A stretch of DNA of 10,112 nucleotides, taken from Cephalothrix simula (taxonomy: Eukaryota > Nemertea > Palaeonemertea > Archinemertea > Cephalotrichidae). Positions 1 to 6,018 of the stretch are shown in pieces. Location: assembly GCA_035591015.1 (NCBI GenBank), contig JAXIUW010235285.1:1-10112 (forward strand), read 5' to 3'. Below the pieces are notes generated by a model. It was not told the origin of the DNA. It was given only the letters and a program-made list of their open reading frames with translations, and made no database searches. Both the position numbers and the translations under genes were made by a program. The number at the start of each line of letters is the position of its first letter. Positions within the stretch are counted from its first letter, which is position 1.

Positions 1-17
1 GATGAAGTTCAATGATG

Positions 18-66
18 GGAGACCCTATGTTCGATCGAAAGGGGGGGAGAGAGAACATTGGTCTCC
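18..66. repeat. Short imperfect inverted repeat
   Basis: The left arm at 18-32 (GGAGACCCTATGTTC) pairs with the right arm at 53-66 (GAACATTGGTCTCC), leaving a loop of about 20 nt that contains a G7 run. It could be a fragment of a foldback element cut by the window edge. No function can be assigned. Confidence 0.5.
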
Positions 67-215
67 TTGAGTAGACTAACCCTGTTTATGTATGCGATTA
101 ATCACAAATTTTGTAGCTGAAGTACTCTTGTTTATTAAGCAGGCTTTTTCGTGGCGTCGTTTTAACATGAAAATTGAAAAAAATTAATGTTTTCCAAGTG
201 TTGGGACTTGTCGTT

Positions 216-745
216 GACGCTAGGAAGTTCTGTTAAAAAATTTTAAAAAATGGTGCGTTATACGAGCTGTAGAAAAACGCACGAAGGACACTCTATAGAC
301 GCTGGTGGAAGGACCTGCATTTGCAATCAGGGGCGTTCCGAATATGGCGTAGAGGCTAGAAAAATGCATTAAGAGTGCTGGAATGGCATTGTATAAGCGA
401 AATCTGCCAGATTTGAAACTGTTCATTGTTCCTAGCATTCAGGCAGTGTCATGTCAAGACACTGGAAGGACTAATATCATTCCACAGACAGACGCTGCCA
501 GGTCGCAAGATAACTCAAACGAAGGATGCCTCATAGACGCTGGAAAAAACGCTCAGTAAGACAACACTTTATCTATGTCATGCCTATCACTTTTTGAGCT
601 AAAGCAGTGGCGAGGACAATGTGTAGAGTAGAGGCTAGATAGATCCTAAAAGGACACTGCAAGGAAGCTAGAAGTGCGTTACGTGAGCGCTGAAAGCACG
701 TTGGAGATCACAGTATGTCTTTATCGGGACGCTACTAACGGCATT
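216..745. repeat. Degenerate tandem repeat, period about 78 bp
   Basis: A motif close to GACRCTGGAAGGA recurs near 298, 374, 458 and 536, about 76-84 bp apart, with weaker copies near 216, 653 and 728. Longer matches support a common origin. ACGAAGGA followed by CATAGACGCTGG or TATAGACGCTGG occurs near 281-305 and 519-543. GTAGAGGCTAGA, or a close match, occurs near 346 and 628. GTGCGTTA followed by GAGC occurs near 253 and 673. The copies are strongly diverged with many insertions and deletions, so unit borders are uncertain. Confidence 0.45.
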
Positions 746-770
746 CAAGGTCTTTTCTCTTTATATTTAA

Positions 771-780
771 ACTTTACCTG
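771..780 (-). promoter_or_regulatory. 5' splice donor of the cyclase exon
   Basis: The minus strand reads CAG|GTAAAGT, a nearly perfect match to the metazoan donor consensus. The exon ends at 778 and the intron starts with the GT at 777-776, giving a phase-2 intron. Confidence 0.75.
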
Positions 781-851
781 ATTTCGTCCCATGCGGCCTC
801 GCCGTAATTGCGGACTATAAGCCTCTCCAAGCCTTGGCGGACAAAACCATG
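778..851 (-). CDS. GUCY1B1: Exon of soluble guanylate cyclase beta subunit (start of H-NOX domain)
   Basis: Read on the minus strand, 851 to 778 gives a 74-nt open exon: 24 codons and the first two bases of a 25th (AG, so Arg or Lys once spliced). The peptide starts HGFVRQGLERL and continues IVRNYGEAAWDEI. This closely follows the N-terminus of animal soluble guanylate cyclase beta subunits, where Met-Tyr is followed by GFV, a Leu-Glu helix, the RNYG turn and a Trp four residues on. This is the first helix of the haem-binding, nitric-oxide-sensing H-NOX (HNOB) domain; the whole enzyme makes cGMP from GTP as an alpha/beta dimer in the cytosol. Splice sites support the exon: a long pyrimidine tract ending in CAG before it, and CAG|GTAAAGT after it. 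The initiator Met would come from an upstream exon that I could not place. Beta1 fits best; another beta-type subunit is possible. Confidence 0.75.
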
Positions 852-872
852 CTGAAAAAACAAAAAAAAAAA
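852..872 (-). promoter_or_regulatory. 3' splice acceptor with pyrimidine tract
   Basis: On the minus strand this reads as an almost pure T tract (one G, one C) ending in CAG directly before the cyclase exon. It is a textbook polypyrimidine tract and acceptor. On the plus strand it looks like a poly(A) tail, but the matching exon and donor downstream make the splice reading much better. Confidence 0.75.
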
Positions 873-1361
873 GAATCAGCGTGGCATTCTTGACAAAGCT
901 AAGAATATACTTTTTTAGAAAATCAGGGGTTTTGAAGAGGACATAATTGGATAATAACGCTTAAAAGATTCGTGATGAGAACATAACTAACTTTCCTTAT
1001 TGAAAATCATGCTCCGGAAGCTTTCTAGCCATTTCTGTGATTTTATATAAGACCAATTTTGTGATTGATGATTTTTTTTTGCAATCACGTTAACCAGATT
1101 AGTTTATTAATTTCCATTAGTAATTTTCTTATTACTATCTCATTATTATCTTGTGAATCTGTGTTTCAATGTTACTTCCAACTTTCATCTTGGGGGACCC
1201 ACTCCGAGAGGAGCCAATCCTCATGCAAGACAAGTCCTCTTTTAAACATACACTGTGACCAAACTAGTCCGCATTGAAAGGTCAGTTATGGCTTATTTGA
1301 AGCAAATTTCGGAGTTCGGTTTTCGTACATTTTGCGAAAAAAACCCGCTACTGACGATAAA

Positions 1362-1473
1362 AATAGGCCAGGTTTCCAGTCTATCGTGGACATCCAATCG
1401 CTTAGACTGGGGCAACCTTATACCCGTGCCACTTTATTATCCAATAGCGGGGAATAGGGCGGGTTTCCAGTCT
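1362..1473. repeat. 21-bp direct repeat, two copies 91 bp apart
   Basis: AATAGG followed by GGTTTCCAGTCT is present at 1362-1382 and 1453-1473 with two mismatches. The second copy runs into the perfect palindrome TTTCCAG-T-CTGGAAA at 1464-1478, and the first pairs with AGACTGG at about 1404-1410. It could be a pair of regulatory modules or the remnant of a mobile element. Confidence 0.5.
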
Positions 1474-1736
1474 GGAAAGGTGACCGAGCGTATCGACATT
1501 ATTAACTTCCTTAATACAAAAATTGTTCAGATAAAAATTCCAGAAAATTATTATTTTGCTCAGAATACATGAATAATTTATTTATTAGAATATCTTGATA
1601 ACTTTCTTAGTAATGGTAAACTTATCATCCATCCTGCTTTTGTCGAGCTTAATTCGGAAATTTCTTGTAATTTTCTCAATTTACCTGAAGGTCAATTTTA
1701 GTTTATTTTTATTTAAGACTAATTTTTGTCATAATT

Positions 1737-1750
1737 GTTACCCTGGCAAC
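1737..1750. promoter_or_regulatory. RFX (X-box)-like site
   Basis: GTTACCCTGGCAAC matches the symmetrical RFX X-box consensus (GTTGCCATGGCAAC) at 12 of 14 positions. It is followed directly by a 24-nt hairpin (1751-1774). A match of this kind can arise by chance in a window this long, and no promoter is evident nearby. Confidence 0.3.
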
Positions 1751-1774
1751 AGAAAGTGGAACCTTACACTTTCT
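1751..1774. repeat. Perfect 8-bp stem hairpin
   Basis: AGAAAGTG at 1751-1758 and CACTTTCT at 1767-1774 are perfect complements around an 8-nt loop. It does not match the histone 3' stem-loop. Function unknown. Confidence 0.5.
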
Positions 1775-2105
1775 TTCAGTCGTGATGTTGACGATTGACT
1801 TATGGGTTTTCATATATGGTAGCAATAATTATCATTGATATCAATCATTCCAATAAAAATGATTTTTTGGTTTTCTATGCAATGGTTTTCAGAAATTCAT
1901 TCAGCCATTGACAAATTTTGACATTTTTTTGGTGAGATGATCGAATCGGTTGAATTTTTTTATTTTTAAAATGAACAATAAAAAAGCTATTATTTGGCTT
2001 AAAATGAAAATTGTGTCCATAACAAGTCGTTACACTTACCTAGCTGATGAAAAAAGCTATTTAATAGATCAAAGCTGGTACGGGTAAATAGTTTTATAAA
2101 TTATT

Positions 2106-2207
2106 TATAGCATGGCTTTTTAAGTGCCATACGAGGCAGTCGTATGCTCGGGGCTGCCGCCCCTCATGCCAAACTGCTTCGTATGGTACCCAAAAAGCCA
2201 TGCTATA
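2106..2207. mobile_element. 102-bp foldback (MITE-like) element
   Basis: Arms of 35 nt at 2106-2140 and 2173-2207 pair with only four mismatches; both ends read TATAGCATGGCTTTTT going inwards. The centre continues the fold around CGGGGCTGCCGCCCC. The GC-rich core stands out from the AT-rich surroundings. The outer ends lie in TA-rich sequence, so a TA target duplication is possible but cannot be proven. It encodes nothing and ends about 310 bp before the ankyrin start codon. A transcribed RNA hairpin is an alternative. Confidence 0.7.
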
Positions 2208-2516
2208 CTATAACTTGACACTTGTAAACAAAAAAAAAAAAAATGTTTTAAATAGCTTGAGTCAATTTTTTTTATCGTTTTTAGTTCATTGCTTATTATA
2301 TTTTATATTTGAGATATCAAGCGATAAGAAAAGTTATATCAAAAATTGTCAGGCATTGTGTTTTTCATATATAATATATATATTATCTTTTTTTATTCGT
2401 TAATTTGGTCAAGGATATTTGAAAATACATGTATTATATCATGATCTTACTTCTTGAATAGGGGGCAATAAGTGAGAAATAATACATTTAGGATTATATT
2501 AGATAACGTTTTAAAA
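2208..2516. other. Leader region before the ankyrin gene
   Basis: Very AT-rich sequence without a recognisable gene. It holds an A-rich run near 2229-2243 and an alternating TA stretch at about 2367-2386, which could act as a TATA-like element roughly 130 bp before the start codon, but the composition makes this weak. An in-frame TAA at 2469-2471 closes the ankyrin frame just upstream, so no coding extension is possible without splicing. Confidence 0.4.
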
Positions 2517-5500
2517 ATGAATGTTTATCATTTGGAAGTCGCTTCTAATGAATTTAAGGAGGCACTACGTGTCATAAAAGAAGGTGATTTTGATTGCTTG
2601 AAGAGAGTCTTCAAATTTAATTTAGTAAATGAAACTGATAATTATTTGTTTAGCAAAAGAACACTTTTAAATTTCGCAGCTCTTGAGGGCAACTTAGATG
2701 TTGTAAAATATCTGATAGCAAAGGGTTGTAATATTAATCATATTGGATATGGTCAGACCCCATTGTTTGATGCCGCTAAAGGTGGACATGTTGATGTTGT
2801 TAAATATTTAGTTGAAAAGGGCTGTGATGTGAATTTGACTGATTATGATGGGAAAAATCCACTTTTTAATGCAGCTTCAGGTGGACATATTGATGTTGTT
2901 AAATATTTGTTCGAAAAAAGTTGTGATGTGAATCGGATAGATAGGGACAATAAAACTCCTTTGTTTGGTGCCGCTGAAGAAGGGCATACTGATGTTGTTA
3001 AATATTTAGTAGAAAAGGGTTGTGATGTGAATAAGACTGATGAGGACGGGAGAACTCCATTGTTTAATGCCACTGAAGGAGGACACATCAATGCTGTTAA
3101 ATATTTAGTTGAAAAGGGTTGTGATGTGAATAAAACTCATAAATTTGATCAAACACCATTGTTTATTGCCGCTCATAACGGACATATTGATGTTATTAAA
3201 TATTTAGTTATAAAAGGTTGTGATGTGATTACGTCTGATAAAGATGGACGAAGTCCACTGTTTTGTGCAGCCTTTGGGGGACATATAAATGTTGTCAAGT
3301 ATTTAGTTGAAAATAATAGTGATGTAAATTTGACTGATGAATATGGCCAAACTCCATTGTTTTACGCAGCTGAAAGAGGACATATTGACCTTATCAAATA
3401 TTTCTTTGAAAAACGTTGCGACGTGAATCGGATGGATATGGATGGCAGAACCTCTTTATTTGGTGCCGCTGATGGAGGTCACATTGATGTTGTTAGTTAT
3501 TTAGTTGAAAAGGGTTGTTATGTGAATGAGACTGATAGGTATGGCCAAACACCATCGTTTTATGCCGCTGAAAGAGGACATATTGATGTTTTGAAATATT
3601 TATTTGAAAATGGTTGTGACTTGAACTGGAAGGATAGTGATAATAGAACTCCTTTGTTTGGTGCCGCTAAAGGAGGACATATTGATGTTGTTAAGTATTT
3701 AGTTAAAAATGGTTCTGATGTGAATCAAATTGATAAGAACTGTAAATCTCCATTGTGTGATGCTGAAGAAAGGGGGCATATTGATGTTGCTGAATATTTA
3801 GTTGAGAAGGTGAATGGGACAGATAAACATGGCAAAATTTCATTGTTTAATGCCGCTGGAAGAGGACGTATTGATGTCGTTAAATATTTAGTTGAAAAGG
3901 GTTGGAGTGCAAATGAGACGGATGGATATGGCCAGACTCCATTGTTTTATGCCGCTAAAAGAGGCTATAATGATGTTATTAAATATTTAGTTAAAAAAGG
4001 TTGTGATGTGAACTTGTCTGATATTCATGGAAAAACACCATTGTATAATGCCGCTCGAAGTGGACATATTGATGTTATTAAATATTTAGTAGAGAATGGT
4101 TCTGATTTGAATGCTACCGATGAATATGGCCAAACTCCATTGTTTGATGCCGCTGAAGAAGGCCTTATTGACACTGTCAAATATTTAGTTGAAGAAGGTT
4201 GTGATGTGAATTTGACTGATTTATATTGCCAAACTCCATTGTTTGATGCTGCTGAAAGAGGAAATATTTCTGTTGTTAAATATTTAGTTGAAATGGGTTG
4301 TAATGTGAATAAAACTGATAAATATGGCAAAACTCCATTGTTTAATGCCGCTCGAAGAGGGCATAGTGTCATTGTTAAATATTTAGTACAAAAGGGTTGT
4401 GATGTGAATCTGACGGATGGGTGTGGCCAAACTCCATTGTTTGATGCCGCTGAAGGAGGACATATTAATGCTGTTACGTGTTTAGTTGAAGGGGGTTGTA
4501 TCGTGAATAGGACTGATAGATATGGCAAAACTCCGTTATTTGTTGCCGCGCAAGGAGGACATACTGAAGTTGTTAAATATTTAGTTAAAAAGGTTTGTGA
4601 TGTTAATCTGACTGATTTATGTGGCCGAACTCCATTATTTGATGCCGCTGAAAGAGGACATATTGATGCTGTTAAATATCTAGTTGAAAATGGTGTTAAT
4701 GTGAATAAGACTGATAGATATGGCAAAACTCCATTATTTTTTGCTGCTCGAAGTGGAAATATTGATGTTGTTAAACATTTAGTTGAAGAGGGTTGTGATT
4801 TGAATCTGAATGATGATTATGGTCAAAATCCACTGTTTGGTGCCGCTGAAAGGGGACATATTGATGCTACTAAATATTTAGTTGAAATGGGTTGCTATGT
4901 GAATCGGACTGATAGATATGGCAAAACGCCATTGTTTGATGCCGCTCGAAGAGGGCATATTTATGTTGTTCAATGTTTAGTTGAAAAGGGTTGTGATGTG
5001 AATATAGCTGATGGATATGGCCAAACTTCATTATTTTATGCCGCTCGCAGAAGAAATATTGATGTTGTTAAATGTTTAGTTAAAAATGGCTGTGATCTGA
5101 AAAAGACTGATAGGGATGGGAAAACTCCACATTTTTATGCCGATCTAAGAGGGAACATTGATGTTGTTAAATATTTAAATAAAATGGTTTCTGATAAGAG
5201 TGAGACATGTTATGACAATATAACAAAATTTTTTTGTGCCGCTGGAGGAGGATATATTGATTTCGTTAAAGATTTAGTCAAAAATGGCTGTGCTGTGAAT
5301 CAGACTGAAAGACATACTAACGAAACTCCATTGTTCTATGCCGCTTCAGGTGGCTATATTGATGTTGTTGAATATTTAATTGAAATGGGTTGTGATGTTA
5401 ATCATACCAATAAAGACATGAAAACATCTTTGTTTTATGCCGCTGAAAGAGGACATATTCACGTTGTTAAAAATTTAGTTGAAAAGGAATGTGATGTGAA

Positions 5501-5996
5501 TAAGACTGATATTGATGGTAAAACTCCATTGTTTTTTGCTGCTGAAAATGGGCGTGTTGATGTTGTTAAGTATTTAGTTGAAAAGGGATGTGATTTGAAT
5601 CAGACCGACTGGCATGGCAAAACTCCATTGTTTGAATGCGCTGGAAGGGGACATATTGATGTTGTTAAATATTTAGTTGAAAATGGCTCTGATATAAATC
5701 ATTGTGATAATAGCGGACACAATACTTTGTATTCGGCTCTTACATGTCGACATGTCGATTCATTCGACAATACAAATATTGTAAATACAGTGAAATATCT
5801 GGTAAAGAAAAATGTTATCATAAATGATATTGATAAGGACGATGACATGTATGCAATATTAAAAAGATTAGCATCTGAAGGAAATACAAATATGTTAAAT
5901 TTACTGATTGGAGATAGAGAATTTGTTGAGTTGGAACAGTTGAACCCCGAGGAAAGTTCTATCACTGGGCTAAACATTTTTAAGTATAATACTTGA
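2517..5996 (+). CDS. Large ankyrin-repeat protein (about 32 repeats)
   Basis: The frame encodes 1159 residues from ATG 2517, which has an A at -3. The frame is open back to 2472 but holds only a GTG there and meets TAA at 2469, so the ATG is the sensible eukaryotic start. After about 45 residues that may form a diverged capping repeat, roughly 32 ankyrin repeats follow to near residue 1106, almost all exactly 33 residues, then a short charged tail. The usual repeat is G-[KQR]-TPLFxAAxxGHIDVVKYLVE followed by KGCDVNxTD. One repeat lacks three residues (near 434-438), one has an extra residue (near 932), and the last has an insertion. No signal peptide or membrane segment is visible, so an intracellular protein-binding scaffold is likely; the partner is unknown. 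There is no sign of an intron. The kinase frame follows after 22 nt in +1 phase and was probably part of the same gene. Confidence 0.9.
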   Translation: MNVYHLEVASNEFKEALRVIKEGDFDCLKRVFKFNLVNETDNYLFSKRTLLNFAALEGNLDVVKYLIAKGCNINHIGYGQTPLFDAAKGGHVDVVKYLVEKGCDVNLTDYDGKNPLFNAASGGHIDVVKYLFEKSCDVNRIDRDNKTPLFGAAEEGHTDVVKYLVEKGCDVNKTDEDGRTPLFNATEGGHINAVKYLVEKGCDVNKTHKFDQTPLFIAAHNGHIDVIKYLVIKGCDVITSDKDGRSPLFCAAFGGHINVVKYLVENNSDVNLTDEYGQTPLFYAAERGHIDLIKYFFEKRCDVNRMDMDGRTSLFGAADGGHIDVVSYLVEKGCYVNETDRYGQTPSFYAAERGHIDVLKYLFENGCDLNWKDSDNRTPLFGAAKGGHIDVVKYLVKNGSDVNQIDKNCKSPLCDAEERGHIDVAEYLVEKVNGTDKHGKISLFNAAGRGRIDVVKYLVEKGWSANETDGYGQTPLFYAAKRGYNDVIKYLVKKGCDVNLSDIHGKTPLYNAARSGHIDVIKYLVENGSDLNATDEYGQTPLFDAAEEGLIDTVKYLVEEGCDVNLTDLYCQTPLFDAAERGNISVVKYLVEMGCNVNKTDKYGKTPLFNAARRGHSVIVKYLVQKGCDVNLTDGCGQTPLFDAAEGGHINAVTCLVEGGCIVNRTDRYGKTPLFVAAQGGHTEVVKYLVKKVCDVNLTDLCGRTPLFDAAERGHIDAVKYLVENGVNVNKTDRYGKTPLFFAARSGNIDVVKHLVEEGCDLNLNDDYGQNPLFGAAERGHIDATKYLVEMGCYVNRTDRYGKTPLFDAARRGHIYVVQCLVEKGCDVNIADGYGQTSLFYAARRRNIDVVKCLVKNGCDLKKTDRDGKTPHFYADLRGNIDVVKYLNKMVSDKSETCYDNITKFFCAAGGGYIDFVKDLVKNGCAVNQTERHTNETPLFYAASGGYIDVVEYLIEMGCDVNHTNKDMKTSLFYAAERGHIHVVKNLVEKECDVNKTDIDGKTPLFFAAENGRVDVVKYLVEKGCDLNQTDWHGKTPLFECAGRGHIDVVKYLVENGSDINHCDNSGHNTLYSALTCRHVDSFDNTNIVNTVKYLVKKNVIINDIDKDDDMYAILKRLASEGNTNMLNLLIGDREFVELEQLNPEESSITGLNIFKYNT
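2658..5834 (+). repeat. 99-bp coding tandem repeat array (ankyrin units)
   Basis: About 32 copies of a 99-bp unit lie head to tail. Many copies share long runs at DNA level, such as GATGTTGTTAAATATTTAGT, so the array has grown or been homogenised fairly recently. The few length changes are multiples of three (a 9-bp deletion near 3809, a 3-bp insertion near 5310), as expected when the reading frame is under selection. Confidence 0.9.
4227..5018 (+). repeat. Higher-order repeat: four 198-bp ankyrin dimers
   Basis: Within the array, repeats alternate between a GQTPLFDAAERGHI type (once GR) and a GKTPLFxAARRGH type, giving four exact 198-bp dimers (residues 571-834). Just before, two GQ-type repeats stand next to each other, which marks a phase break. 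An earlier block at 3345-3740 holds two dimers of another kind (GQTPLFYAAERGHID followed by a GAAxGGHIDVV repeat). Confidence 0.75.
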
Positions 5997-6018
5997 AAAT
6001 GTCCAACAGTGTTTCAAT
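5974..6018 (+). other. Overlap and junction between ankyrin and kinase frames
   Basis: The kinase frame has no stop from 5974 onward, overlapping the last 23 nt of the ankyrin frame. Its 15 codons before ATG 6019 read like protein (FLSIILENVQQCFN) and run smoothly into the helical start of the kinase. A T5 run at 5977-5981 lies in the overlap; one T fewer would join the two frames into about 1611 residues. There is no AATAAA and no space for a promoter between the frames. Confidence 0.6.

Larger units (their letters stand above)
1..777. other. Non-coding stretch, probable intron of the minus-strand cyclase gene
   Basis: No coding region is recognisable on either strand. Because a minus-strand exon with a good 5' splice donor ends at 778, this stretch is most simply the following intron, which runs off the left edge. 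I looked here on the minus strand for the next part of an H-NOX domain and did not find it. The stretch contains a short inverted repeat at 18-66 and a degenerate tandem repeat from about 216 to 745, each listed separately. The minus-strand open frame at 220-438 lies inside the repeat and resembles nothing I know. Confidence 0.55.
874..2105. other. AT-rich non-coding stretch
   Basis: No gene is recognisable. Open frames of 67-105 codons occur, but they rely on non-ATG starts or have low-complexity, AT-driven composition. A GC-richer patch at about 1190-1500 carries three CCAAT pentamers on the plus strand (near 1214, 1393 and 1440) and a 21-bp direct repeat. The 12-mer AAAAAAGCTATT occurs near 1980 and again near 2050. 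Part of this may be the intron upstream of the cyclase exon on the minus strand. Confidence 0.5.

Noticed and set aside
220-438. Minus-strand open frame of 72 codons
   Set aside because: Lies in the degenerate tandem repeat; no H-NOX or other similarity seen.
852-872. Poly(A) tail of a retroposon on the plus strand
   Set aside because: Read on the minus strand it is the pyrimidine tract and CAG of a splice acceptor, with a matching exon and donor.
1255-1572. Open frame of 105 codons
   Set aside because: Starts with GTG (94 codons from the first ATG), crosses a direct repeat, and resembles no known protein.
2044-2050. CTGATGA as the core of a hammerhead ribozyme
   Set aside because: No second core GAAA at the right place and no closing stems.
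2472-2516. Extension of the ankyrin protein to a GTG start at 2472
   Set aside because: The gene is eukaryotic, so GTG is not a likely start; the first ATG in frame is 2517 with A at -3, and TAA lies at 2469.
4025-4726. Minus-strand open frame of 233 codons, and a similar one at 2843-3091
   Set aside because: Mirror of the ankyrin repeat array; its 33-residue periodicity follows from the plus strand.
5984-6009. A 26-nt intron (GT at 5984, AG at 6009) joining the ankyrin and kinase frames
   Set aside because: Too short for an animal intron, no pyrimidine tract, and the phases do not match (phase 2 to phase 0). A longer version with the AG at 6078 fails on phase too.
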